The notes under the pieces were generated by a model. It saw only the letters and a list, made by a program, of their open reading frames with translations. It did not search any database and was not told the origin of the DNA. A stretch of 64,000 nucleotides of DNA. Origin: CAVSWN01 sp963770995 (lineage in GTDB: Bacteria > Acidobacteriota > Vicinamibacteria > Vicinamibacterales > CAVVIG01). The DNA lies in NCBI GenBank assembly GCA_963770995.1, contig CAVYRS010000001.1:1302001-1366000 (forward strand), written 5' to 3'. Positions 16,530 through 24,456 of this stretch are shown piece after piece (within the stretch, counting starts at the first letter, position 1; each line of letters begins with the position of its first letter). The position numbers were made by a program, and so were the translations under genes.

Positions 16530-18947
16530 CTACTTTCTGGACCGCGCGCGCGCGGCCGTGTGAGTAAGACCCCCGTTCAAACCGTGCATGCGGATTTCCC
16601 GCACACGGCTTACCAAGGGGCATTGGGAGTACGACATTACACAGCCTCCGGGTACCGAATCGTGCCGCGCAGACGAACGAGACCGAGGGCGTGAAAGAAC
16701 GACGGCGTCCATTGGTCGGCCTGGCCCCGACGGAGCTGGCGCCGGTGGCGTTGCAGCAGCAAGCGTTTGAGTCGCCACGCGACGTGGTCCTCGAGTTGTC
16801 CAAACTTGATGGCGGCATTCCCGGTGCGGAAGTACGCGCCCCAGCCGCGCAGCACCGGGTTGAGCTGCGCGATGGTGTCGCGCAGGTCCCGGTGACACAC
16901 CGCCCGACACGTGAGGGCCTTCACGCGCTGCCGCACCCGTTGCATCGCGCGCTGAGATGGCCACCGCTGGAGGAAGTACACCCGTCGGTGGTGGTGCTCC
17001 CAGAGCGGACCGCTCATGCGCTTGCGCAGGTGACAGCCGAGAAAGTCGAAGCCCTCGCGGCCGCGCGACAGGTCGACCTGTCTCGTTTTCTCCGGATGCA
17101 GCTCCAGTCCGAGTCGCGCGAAAATCGCTCGCACATGGTGCTCGGCCTGCTCGCATGCCGCCTTCGTGTCGCACATGACCACGAAGTCGTCCGCGTAGCG
17201 CACCAGCACGCCCAGATGCGTGTACCGGCGCGTCCACACGGTGTCGAGCACGTGCAGGTAGATGTTGGACAGCAGCGGCGAAATCACGCCCCGAACGCAA
17301 AAGGTAACTTCGGTCGACACCGGGTTCATCGGAGCGGATCGGCGGCGGAGAACCATTCCCGTCCGGCGGTGCCGATGGAACGGGGATGCAGTGGCGAATC
17401 ACGATCGTGTCATCGCCGACGAGCACCTCCTTGATGAGCAGGCGCACGAGGCGTTGCCGCTCCAAGATGTCCAGCGTATCCGCCGCCGTCCGCAACCTGG
17501 AAAGAAACGCAGAGAGTGTTTCCGCGAGGCGCAGATACATCGTCCGCTCGCGCGTCTGATCGGCGATCGATTGCAGCTCGGCGCGCAGCGCCTGCTCGCG
17601 CTGACGCAGCGACGGCATCCGCTCGCGCAGCTGCTCGAGCGACAGGAGGTCTTCCTGATAGGCGGTGAGTACCCGCTCGATGCTCTTGCCCACGCGCACC
17701 AGTTCGCGCTGCACCGTCTCTTCGCGCTGTTTCGTGGGGTCGGCGGCGCGCGCGGCAGCGAGTCGCCGATCGAGTTCGTGTTGAATCAGAGCCGGATCCT
17801 CGAGCAGCCGAATGACCTCGGTCCAGACGAGCTGATCCAAGAGATCCTGTCGCACGGGTCGGTTGTCGCAGCGCGGGCCGCCGAGGTGCCGCCAGGCGTC
17901 AGATCCGATGCAGCGATAGTAGTGGATCAGGCGCGCACTCGAACGGGTCGACGTGCGCGAGAGCGCGTAGCCGCAGCGGCGGCAGCTCACCAGACCCTGC
18001 ACCAGGCTCGGTGCAATCGTGCGGCGCCGCGACCGGACTTTGTTCTCGTGCAGCAATTCTTGCGCGCGGGCAAAGGTCGGCTCCTCGATGAGGGCCGGGA
18101 CCGGAATCTCGATCCAGTCCTCGCGCGGTCGTTCATGGCTGGCGCTGTCGCGACTCGCCACGCCGCCGCGCAGCCGGAGCGCCCGCGTCACGCGTTGCCG
18201 CGTGGCCACACGGGTTTTGCCGAAGCAGGCCATGCCTCGATACGCCGGGTTGCGCAGCATCGCCCAGACCATCGAGCGCTCCCACCGGGTGCCGGGCTTC
18301 CGCGTCGCCACGCCGTGCTCATTGAGCCAGCGGGTGATCGCCCCGATGCTCCAGCCCGCCACAGTGTAGGACTCATAGACTTGCTGCACCACGCGCGCCT
18401 CGGTTTCGATCACGACATAGGAGGCGGGCGCCTCATCACTCTTCCGGATATAGCGATAGCCGTAGGGCGCGCCGCTCAGCACGCTGATTTCTCCTGCCCG
18501 AGCCCGGTGCCGTTTCCCGCGCCGCGAGCGCTCGAGAATTTGCGCGCGTTCGTACTCGGCGATCATCCCCTGAAATTGCACGAGGAGCTGATCCTCGGCC
18601 GTCGCGCCCTGCGGCGCGTTCAGAAAGCGGGTCTCGACGCCGTGCCGCGCGAGCTCTTCGATCAGCAGGATCTGATAGGCATACTTGCGACTCAAGCGAT
18701 CGGGACTGTAGACGAGGACGGCCTGGATCTGTCCTTCGGCCGCCAGATCGCGCACCCGCTCCAGACCGGGCCGTTCGAGCGTGGCGCCGCTATAGCCCTC
18801 GTCTTCGACGATCCAGGCCGTCGGCACCTCGAGATCGAGCGTCCTCGCCCACTCGATCAACGCCGCCGTCTGGCTCGCAATCGTGTGTGCCTCCCGCTGT
18901 TGTTCCGACGACACCCGCGCGTAAATCGCGGCCGTGCGCATGCACAC
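16530..18947 (-). CDS. Large serine recombinase, reading through the element end
   Basis: Residues 1-150 form the serine resolvase domain: AAIYARVSSEQQREAHTIAS with the catalytic serine at about residue 13, VLVYSPDRLSRKYAYQ and the EYERAQILERSRRGK helix. Residues 180-300 are the recombinase domain (WSIGAITRWLNEHGV, MLRNPAYRGMACFGKTR). Residues 325-375 are a zinc ribbon (LVSCRRCGYALSR, later CIGSD and GPRCDN). A coiled coil follows at 400-500. The element-encoded part ends at 17285 (about 555 aa); the terminal repeat itself encodes SYLLRSG. No stop lies inside the element, so translation continues out of frame through the reverse transcriptase gene to 16530. GTG 18947 and ATG 18941 are both possible starts. 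Confidence 0.9.
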   Translation of the reverse strand: MCMRTAAIYARVSSEQQREAHTIASQTAALIEWARTLDLEVPTAWIVEDEGYSGATLERPGLERVRDLAAEGQIQAVLVYSPDRLSRKYAYQILLIEELARHGVETRFLNAPQGATAEDQLLVQFQGMIAEYERAQILERSRRGKRHRARAGEISVLSGAPYGYRYIRKSDEAPASYVVIETEARVVQQVYESYTVAGWSIGAITRWLNEHGVATRKPGTRWERSMVWAMLRNPAYRGMACFGKTRVATRQRVTRALRLRGGVASRDSASHERPREDWIEIPVPALIEEPTFARAQELLHENKVRSRRRTIAPSLVQGLVSCRRCGYALSRTSTRSSARLIHYYRCIGSDAWRHLGGPRCDNRPVRQDLLDQLVWTEVIRLLEDPALIQHELDRRLAAARAADPTKQREETVQRELVRVGKSIERVLTAYQEDLLSLEQLRERMPSLRQREQALRAELQSIADQTRERTMYLRLAETLSAFLSRLRTAADTLDILERQRLVRLLIKEVLVGDDTIVIRHCIPVPSAPPDGNGSPPPIRSDEPGVDRSYLLRSGRDFAAAVQHLPARARHRVDAPVHASGRAGALRGRLRGHVRHEGGMRAGRAPCASDFRATRTGAASGENETGRPVARPRGLRLSRLSPAQAHERSALGAPPPTGVLPPAVAISARDATGAAAREGPHVSGGVSPGPARHHRAAQPGAARLGRVLPHRECRHQVWTTRGPRRVATQTLAAATPPAPAPSGPGRPMDAVVLSRPRSRSSARHDSVPGGCVMSYSQCPLVSRVREIRMHGLNGGLTHTAARARSRK
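16637..17284 (-). pseudogene. Group II intron reverse transcriptase/maturase, 3' half
   Basis: The frame begins, in the restored gene, with ISPLLSNIYL and continues with the catalytic YADD box (VRYADDFVVM), the palm and thumb (GFDFLGCHLRKR), and the maturase domain X / GIIM region (LNPVLRGWGAYFRTGNA, then WRLKRLLLQRH) to the C-terminus RLRGTIRYPEAV. It joins the 5' half at 19525-20225 after removal of the element at 17285-19524. The interruption falls in the codon for I of GTPQGGVISPLLSN. Both halves are otherwise open and well preserved, so the insertion is recent. Confidence 0.88.
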
Positions 18948-19092
18948 GCTCCCTTACAGACGCCTCGAGCGGGCGGGCTCGAGCCGGCACCAACAACTCG
19001 TACGCGTGGGCGAGCTTGTCGCCCCGGAGCCGATCGAACGCATATTCGAGCTGAACCTCCAGCGTGCCGCGACGGGCGCGCCGCTCAGCCAC
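18790..19092 (-). CDS. Small element-borne protein, 3' end uncertain
   Basis: A GTG at 19092 overlaps the stop of the upstream gene (GTGGCTGA). It begins MAERRARRGTLEVQLEYAFD followed by RLRGDKLAHAYELLVPAR, a helical sequence that I associate with small genes next to this type of recombinase; that is memory, not a search. The frame stays open to 18790 and would overlap the recombinase start by about 157 bp, so the true end may be earlier if a frameshift exists. Possible roles are an accessory or directionality factor. No DNA-binding motif is obvious. Confidence 0.4.
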   Translation of the reverse strand: MAERRARRGTLEVQLEYAFDRLRGDKLAHAYELLVPARARPLEASVRERVHAHGRDLRAGVVGTTAGGTHDCEPDGGVDRVGEDARSRGADGLDRRRRGL

Positions 19093-19417
19093 GTCGGCGG
19101 CGTACGCTGCCGAGCAATGCGGCGAGCGCCTCGGTGACGATCTGCCCGATCGTGAGCCCACGGCGCCGAGCCTGCACGCGTAGCGCGCGTACGGTGTGCA
19201 CCGGAAGCTTCAAGGTGATGGCGACCGTCGGCGCCACCGCGGGAACGGGAGCACGTAGTGCCGCGGCTTGCTGAAGGTACCGGTACGCTTGCCGACGCGA
19301 CAGGGCACGGGTCTCGGCGAGATGCCGTGCGGCGTCGGCGACCGAGATCTGCCGACCCAGCAGGCGATACGCCACATTCAACAGGCGCGCCTTGTCCGCC
19401 TTCGTCGCTCGCGCCAC
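19085..19417 (-). CDS. Helix-turn-helix / ribbon-helix-helix-like accessory protein
   Basis: A 110-aa protein. The N-terminal half (LLNVAYRLLGRQISVADAAR, then TRALSRRQAYRYLQQA) reads like a helix-turn-helix. The C-terminal half (VAITLKLPVHTVRALRVQAR followed by RGLTIGQIVTEALAALL) has the beta-strand plus two-helix pattern of ribbon-helix-helix proteins. It is the first gene of the element and overlaps the next by eight bases. A role as repressor or excision factor for the recombinase is plausible but only inferred. Confidence 0.6.
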   Translation of the reverse strand: MARATKADKARLLNVAYRLLGRQISVADAARHLAETRALSRRQAYRYLQQAAALRAPVPAVAPTVAITLKLPVHTVRALRVQARRRGLTIGQIVTEALAALLGSVRRRRG

Positions 19418-19524
19418 GTGACATAAACATAGTACTACTTGCGGCGCAAATCAAGCACTGGCCGCGACCGCCATCCCACGACGACACGTTCGAACTGAAA
19501 GTTACCTTTTGCGTTCGGGGCGTG

Positions 19525-20225
19525 ATGACGCCGCCTTGCGGCGTGCCCGCGCGCGTCGCGGTGACCCGGCCGTCTTCCATCACGCCTGCCTGGAGCCAGT
19601 GCCGTATCAATTTGAGTACCCGCTGGTCCGAGATGCGTCGGGCGACAAGCGTCATCAGCTTGCCGTGGTCGATGCACCCGAAGTAATCGCGGATATCGGC
19701 GTCGAGGACATGATTGCCCCCACGCGCGCCACGCGTGCGCAGTGTTTCCAGCGCCTGCGTCGCGTTCCGCTTCGGCCGAAACCCGTACGAGCACGGATGG
19801 AAGTCCGCCTCGAAAATCGGTTCCAGCACGAGCGTCGCCGCCATCTGCGCCACTCGGTCTCGGACCGTCGGGATGCCCAACGGCCGCTGTCGTCCGTCGA
19901 CCTTCGGAATATACCGACGCCTCACCGCCGAGGGTCGGTACGTGCCCGCGTGCAATCGCGCACCGAGGTCGTCGAGAAAGGCCTCGACACCCCAGTGCTC
20001 GACGGCGGCCAGCGTCATCGCATCGACGCCCGCCGCGCCGCGGTTCTGCTTGACCCGTCTCCATGCTTCCCACAGGACGTCACGCCTGTAGATGCGGTCC
20101 AGCAAGGCATGAAAACGTCGGCCCGGTTGTCGTTTGGCCGCCCTCCAGAGTCGGCGTTGCAATTGGCGCACTTTGTCGAGGAACTCGCGTCCCTCGGGGT
20201 GGTTGGAACCGGTCCTGCCGGTCAT
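19525..20225 (-). pseudogene. Group II intron reverse transcriptase/maturase, 5' half
   Basis: The likely start is ATG 20225 (MTGRTGSNHPEG). RT blocks 0-4 are present: WEAWRRVKQNRGAAGVD, RRYIPKVDGRQRPLGIPTVR, SYGFRPKRNATQALE, DADIRDYFGCIDH and AGTPQGGVI, where the frame meets the inserted element. The catalytic D of block 3 is in LDADIRDYF; the YADD pair is in the 3' half. The two halves together make about 449 aa, the usual length of such intron proteins. Longer in-frame starts upstream (to 20759) only translate intron RNA structure. Confidence 0.88.
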
Positions 20226-20996
20226 GCCCTCGCGCGTCCTCGCTCTGCCGACATTGCCCCCGCAGGGACCCTTTGCTCCGCCCGCGTTATGCGTCGCGGG
20301 CCTCGCCGCTACTACGGTCCCCTCGGATTCCCGCTGCGCCGGGCTCGTTTTCGCCATCGGCTTATGCGAGCCGCGCTGCCCCGACTCGGGCCGCGCAGAC
20401 GGGCCTCTCGTGTTCCGTTCGACTCCGTGTCCGCGTGCTGCGCCCCCTACCCCGCCGAGACCTGCGGCACATGCACCTCCGGACCAGGGCACCGCAGACG
20501 TGGCCTTCGCCGCGACATGACCGGCTCGGCTCTCGGGTTGTAAATGTGACGAGGCTGCAGGCTTCACGTGATGTTGCGGCCCGCGGACTGGCTCCCTCCG
20601 TGGAGGCTCTTGACACCCCGCTTGAGCCGCGCGAGTCTCCTCGCGCGCTTGGGGTCTGCTACTCGGCGCTCCGGCGCTTACCGAGGCGGGACTTGCACCC
20701 GCTGGAGCAGAACGACGTGATACAGACGCGTGCGCGTCTGCATCGTCACGACGCACCATGGGCGGATTCTACCGCGGCGCATCGAACAGGGCGCGCCAAT
20801 CGCGTGCGATGGTCACCATCGCACGGCGGGCCGACGGCCGCCGCCGCCACCGTTCAGTTGATCGCGATCTCGGTGCCGGGCGGCATGATGAAGCAGGGCA
20901 CGTCTGGCCGGCCATCGTCGACGTCGACAGCCTGAATCGGTCGCCCATGTAGCCGATCGTTCCCCGCATTGATGAAACCTAGCGATAGGTTTATGA

Positions 20997-21188
20997 TTGC
21001 GAGGTGACCTGGGCGAAGTGATCCGCAAGCTGAAAGCTGCAGGATTCGTCGAGGTCAGGTCCGGGAAAGGCAGCCACCTGCTATTGAAGCATCCCGCGTC
21101 CGGCAAGGAAGTCTGGGTGGCCGTTCACACGAAGAAGGACGCCGGGCGCCTGGGCAACCGCATTCTCCGGGAGGCAGGTGTCGAGTGA
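20997..21188 (+). CDS. hicA: HicA-like toxin (YcfA family)
   Basis: A 63-aa protein with the HicA dsRBD-like fold signature: VIRKLKAAGFVEVRSGKGSH, the catalytic-type GSH with His at about residue 26, then KHPASGKEVWVAVHTKKD and GRLGNRILREAGV. HicA toxins are mRNA interferases. TTG at 20997 is the start that keeps the N-terminal residues before helix 1; no ATG is available in frame. The stop overlaps the start of the next gene (GTGA), the normal hicA-hicB arrangement. It lies about 240 bp from the 5' end of the group II intron. Confidence 0.75.
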   Translation: MRGDLGEVIRKLKAAGFVEVRSGKGSHLLLKHPASGKEVWVAVHTKKDAGRLGNRILREAGVE

Positions 21189-21541
21189 CAATGCTCTATC
21201 CGATCGTCCTTGAAACCGAGGATAGCGGCGCGGTGAGCGCATATGTACCGGGATTGCCCGTCTATGCTGCGGCCGAGACCCACGCGAAGGCGGAGCGCGC
21301 CATCCGCGCGGTATTGACGGAGTACCTGAAGGCTCACCCGGCCAGTCGACCAGATGCACGGGTCCGCGTGGCACGCTTCTCGGACAGTGGGAAGCGCAAG
21401 GTCGATATCGTCGGCGTTGCCGCTCTGGTGGGCGCCCATCGGAGCGCGACGAAGGCACGCGCGTCGCGAACCAATGGCCGGCTTGGTGGTCGCCCTCGCA
21501 CGGCCGGCGCCGCCGCACAACGCCGCGCCAAGTCTCGCTGA
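21185..21541 (+). CDS. hicB: HicB-like antitoxin
   Basis: A 118-aa protein. Residues 3-60 match the partial RNase H-like fold of HicB antitoxins (MLYPIVLETEDSGAVSAYVP, GLPVYAAAETHAKAERAIR, LTEYLKAHP). The C-terminal part is basic (SRTNGRLGGRPRTAGA) and may bind DNA; a classical XRE or ribbon-helix-helix domain is not evident. The start is GTG 21185 overlapping the toxin stop, or ATG 21191. Together with the upstream gene it should form a type II toxin-antitoxin pair that represses its own promoter; no operator was identified. Confidence 0.7.
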   Translation: MTMLYPIVLETEDSGAVSAYVPGLPVYAAAETHAKAERAIRAVLTEYLKAHPASRPDARVRVARFSDSGKRKVDIVGVAALVGAHRSATKARASRTNGRLGGRPRTAGAAAQRRAKSR

Positions 21542-21564
21542 GCCGCAAAGGGGACGAAGCGGGA

Positions 21565-22041
21565 ATGCCTGTCGACATCTACGGCGACGTAATCCTGACC
21601 CGTGACGTCACCGAGCGCGAACTGCGTGCTGGCGATGTCGGCACGGTCGTGGAGCGGCACGTCGTTCCTGGTGTCCCCGAGGAAGGCTGGCGCACCATCA
21701 CGGCGCGGATGGCGCTGACCCACTCCACCGGTTTCCATAACTTCTGGTTCATCGAACCCGACCAGAAGCTGCGCATCCACATCGATCCCGGCTCACGCTA
21801 CAGCTTTTCGGGCGAAGGTTTCAGCTTGCTGCAGTTCGCCATCGAGCAGGGAGCCAGGACCAAAGGGCTCGGCCTCGACGTCAAAAAGCTGACCGACGCC
21901 ATCTTCGTGCGGCTGGGCATGACCCGCACGAGCCTGCAATGGCGCCCTGACTTCCGGCCGAATCTGGCCGACGGTTGGAACGACAAGGGCGAACCGCTGG
22001 AGCATGACGAACGCTCCAATCGCCAACGATGTTCGGGCTGA
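21565..22041 (+). pseudogene. DUF4926-like N-terminus fused to serine hydrolase fragment
   Basis: Residues 1-41 (MPVDIYGDVILTRDVTEREL, RAGDVGTVVERHVVPG) look like the start of a DUF4926 protein, a small SH3-like family often near toxins. From about residue 42 the sequence becomes a class C beta-lactamase-like hydrolase: ITARMALTHSTGFHNF, IDPGSRYSFSGEGFSLLQ (the YSFSGEG block with the tyrosine of the Y-x-N-like motif) and IFVRLGMTRTSLQW. The SxxK nucleophile region and the C-terminal KTG box are absent, so no hydrolase activity is expected. The frame ends shortly after 22000 in unrelated sequence. It is an in-frame join of two truncated genes. Confidence 0.55.
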
Positions 22042-22108
22042 GGCACGCTTCGCTGATCTGACCGAGCTCCCTGTCGACAGCGGTCGAAATCGTCGCGCGA
22101 GATGCGCG

Positions 22109-22240
22109 ATGAATCCAAGTTTAGGTGTTCGCCTTCGGTCCGAGCGTGAGCGACAACAGATCGCGCTCAGCACCGTCGCTGAACAGACAAAGATCGCCAT
22201 CCTGAAGGCGGCACAGCGCGGGGGCGGCGAATCCGCTAAT
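22109..22240 (+). pseudogene. Helix-turn-helix domain fragment
   Basis: ATG 22109 starts a 40-codon stretch, MNPSLGVRLRSERERQQIAL then STVAEQTKIAILKA, which is the first three helices of an XRE/RodZ-type helix-turn-helix. It then loses similarity and runs into the promoter region of the next gene. It is a truncated relic. Confidence 0.4.
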
Positions 22241-22338
22241 CGACCGCCGCGAACGAGAATCCGGTTCCTGTCGATACGGACACGACCAGACCGGCGGCCG
22301 TGGTACAGTTGCTCTCTCACACTCTCGCGAAGGCTACC

Positions 22339-24300
22339 ATGCACGATGCGGCCTCGGCCGCGCGCCATCTGTACACGTTCGGCCCGTACCGGCTCGACCC
22401 GCCGGAGCAGCGGCTCCTGCGCGACGGACAGGCAGTCCCTCTCCCCCCGAAGGCGTTCGACCTGCTGGTAGTCCTGGTCAGCCGCGCCGGCAGCCTGGTC
22501 ACCAAAGAGCAGTTGCTGCAGGAGGTCTGGCCGGGGACGTTCGTCGAGGAGGCGAACCTGTCCTACACGGTCTCGATGCTGCGCAAAGCGCTCGGCGACG
22601 AGGGGGAACCCTATCGGTACGTCGAGACTGTCCCGAAGCACGGCTATCGCTTCTGCGCGCGGGTCACGTCCGAGCTTCGTCAGCCCGCGCGTACGGCCGG
22701 CGTGTCTTCTGGCGCCGCGGCGCCCGACGTCTCCTCTTCGTTAGGTCGCCGGCCGTTCGTCCGTCGACACCTTCCGGGCTTGATGGCCGGCGCTTCAATT
22801 CTGGTGGCCCTTGCCAGCAGCTGGTGGCTGGTCTCGCGGGCCTGGGACTCGGCTTCGCGACGCGTCTCGCGAGCGGCCGCGCCCGAGCAGGTGTCCATCG
22901 CCGTCCTCTCCTTCGCGGACCTCAGTCCCCAAAGGGACCAGGAGTATTTCACCGATGGCCTCGCCGAAGAGTTGATGACGGCGTTCGCGTCGGTTGGATT
23001 GCGGGTGGCGGCGCGAACCTCGTCATTCTCGTTCAAGGGCAAGAACACTTCAGTCCAGGAAATCGCCCGCCAGCTCGATGTGCAATACGTCCTCGAGGGC
23101 AGCGTCCGCAAGGCTGGCAGCCAACTGCGCATCGCCACGAAGCTGATCGACGGGCGCAACGGACAGGTTCTGCGGACTGATAGCTACGACCGCGAGCTTC
23201 GGGACCTATTCGCTCTTCAGGACGAAATCGCCCGCACCGTGACTCAGGCGCTGGCAGTCAGTTTGCCGGCGAGCGCCGAGGGGTCGCTCGTGAGAACCGC
23301 GACCAAGGACACGGAGGCGCATGAACTCTATTTGCGAGGCCGCCACGCCTGGGGACAGCGCACGCAGGCAGCCTTGCTTCTATCCATCGATCTCTTCAAC
23401 CAGGCGATTGCTCGCGATCCGCAGTACGCCCGCGCTCATGCAGGGCTGGCAGACGCATACATCATTCAGGGCAATTACGCTTTTCGCGCGCCAAGCGAGG
23501 CGCATGCCCATGCGAAGCGGGCGGCCATGGAGGCCCTCAGGCTGGACGATCGACTCGCCGAGGCGCATGCCGCCCTCGCCGCCGTCTTCCTCTGGCACGA
23601 CCACGACTGGGCCGCCGCCGAGCGCGAGTTCCAGCGCGCGATTGCCTTGAACCCCAACTCGGCGTACGCGCACCACTGGTATGCACTCCTGCTCTCTTAC
23701 CTGGCACGTCGGATCGAGGCGATCGAGCACATTCAACGCGCGGAACGACTCGATCCGCTCGCACCGCAGATCGCCAACGATCACTCATGGGTCTTGTACC
23801 TGGCCCGGGAATACGATCGGGCGGGTGAACAGGCCCAGAAGGTCCTGTCTTACGAACCGGGGTTCGCGAATGCCCACCGCGGTCTCGGACTTGCGCTCAT
23901 TGCCGGAGGACGGTGCGAGGAGGGGATCGTTCGGCTGCGTCGGTCGTTCGAGTTGTTTGGCGGTGAGGCTTCTTCCGATTTGAAGCTCGCGTGGGGTCAT
24001 GCGCGATGCGGCCGGGCTGACGAAGCCCGCCTGCTCCTCTCGCAGGCGCTCGAGGCCAAAGGACCGGGTTATCTAGAGCCCAACGCGGTAGCGCATGTGT
24101 TCGTTGCGCTCGGCGACCATGAACACGCGCTGACGTGGCTCGAGCGTGCGGTCGAGGAGCGCGCGCCCCACGTGGTTGAGATGGCCGTCGAGCCGGCGCT
24201 CGACCCCCTTCGCTCTGATCCACGCTTCGTCCGCCTTCTGAAGAGGCTGGGATTGCCGATCAGACCTCCCCATTCGTCCACTCGGTCCGGACCGAGTTGA
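22339..24300 (+). CDS. Winged-helix / TolB-N / TPR transmembrane regulator
   Basis: A 653-aa protein. Residues 10-105 are an OmpR/PhoB-type winged helix (YTFGPYRLDPPEQRLLRDGQ, the recognition region LSYTVSMLRKALGD, and ETVPKHGYRF). Residues 145-170 form one transmembrane helix. Residues 185-310 are a TolB N-terminal-like domain (ISIAVLSFADLSPQ, YFTDGLAEELM, YVLEGSVRKAGSQLRI). Residues 330-640 are TPR repeats (ARAHAGLADAYIIQGN, AEAHAALAAVFLWHDHDW and others). The layout is that of CadC-like one-component regulators common in Acidobacteriota: cytoplasmic DNA-binding domain, periplasmic sensor. The start at 22339 has GAAGGC about 6 nt upstream, better than GTG 22300. The target is unknown. Confidence 0.9.
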   Translation: MHDAASAARHLYTFGPYRLDPPEQRLLRDGQAVPLPPKAFDLLVVLVSRAGSLVTKEQLLQEVWPGTFVEEANLSYTVSMLRKALGDEGEPYRYVETVPKHGYRFCARVTSELRQPARTAGVSSGAAAPDVSSSLGRRPFVRRHLPGLMAGASILVALASSWWLVSRAWDSASRRVSRAAAPEQVSIAVLSFADLSPQRDQEYFTDGLAEELMTAFASVGLRVAARTSSFSFKGKNTSVQEIARQLDVQYVLEGSVRKAGSQLRIATKLIDGRNGQVLRTDSYDRELRDLFALQDEIARTVTQALAVSLPASAEGSLVRTATKDTEAHELYLRGRHAWGQRTQAALLLSIDLFNQAIARDPQYARAHAGLADAYIIQGNYAFRAPSEAHAHAKRAAMEALRLDDRLAEAHAALAAVFLWHDHDWAAAEREFQRAIALNPNSAYAHHWYALLLSYLARRIEAIEHIQRAERLDPLAPQIANDHSWVLYLAREYDRAGEQAQKVLSYEPGFANAHRGLGLALIAGGRCEEGIVRLRRSFELFGGEASSDLKLAWGHARCGRADEARLLLSQALEAKGPGYLEPNAVAHVFVALGDHEHALTWLERAVEERAPHVVEMAVEPALDPLRSDPRFVRLLKRLGLPIRPPHSSTRSGPS

Positions 24301-24456
24301 CGGAGTTCGCGAGCGGGATGGTCCGCCGCCTGACTGCCTCCACCGCGACCGGGTGAACGCGCGAGACAAGAGATCAAAAGATTCTCGAAGCCATCAGGGA
24401 CGATAGCTCTCGTGCAGCTGTCCACCCGGGGCGGGCGTCGGCGTGCAGGCGACTGG

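Larger units (their letters stand above)
17285..19524 (-). mobile_element. 2.24-kb serine-integrase element with palindromic ends
   Basis: The element is bounded by a perfect 26-bp inverted repeat (17285-17310, beginning CACGCCCCGAACGC, and its complement at 19499-19524). AT flanks it on both sides (17283-17284 and 19525-19526). Removing the element and one AT restores GGC GTC AT-T TCG CCG, the codons GGVISP of the group II intron reverse transcriptase. Joined end to end the element would form a perfect palindrome around AT, the layout of a large-serine-integrase attP with a dinucleotide crossover. Contents: a large serine recombinase and two small overlapping genes, all on the minus strand. 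Confidence 0.85.
16550..20756 (-). mobile_element. Group II intron, interrupted by a serine-integrase element
   Basis: The 5' end is a GTGCGTC at 20756 reading leftwards, followed by a long structured leader with a GGGTGCAAGTCCCGCC segment near 20690, typical of bacterial group II introns. The encoded reverse transcriptase/maturase follows from 20225. Domain V is recognisable at about 16579-16612: GCCGTGTGCGGGAAATCCGC followed by ATGCACGGTT on the minus strand, 34 nt. The 3' end is close to 16550 but not fixed. Without the inserted 2240-bp element the intron would be about 1.96 kb, the normal size. It is inserted in the 5' flank of the TolB-like gene. Confidence 0.85.

Noticed and set aside
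17262..19274. Plus-strand open frame of 670 codons opposite the recombinase
   Set aside because: Shadow of the recombinase gene; arginine-rich, without start signal or domains.
18954..20759. One continuous minus-strand frame of 601 codons spanning the intron 5' region and the integrase element
   Set aside because: It runs from structured intron RNA through the reverse-transcriptase 5' half and out of frame into the inserted element. Only 19525-20225 is real coding sequence.
20769..20969. Possible gene end (readings such as DVDDGRPDVPCFIMPPGTEI) upstream of hicA on the minus strand
   Set aside because: About 30 codons look protein-like but no start, family or consistent frame was found, so it is not listed.
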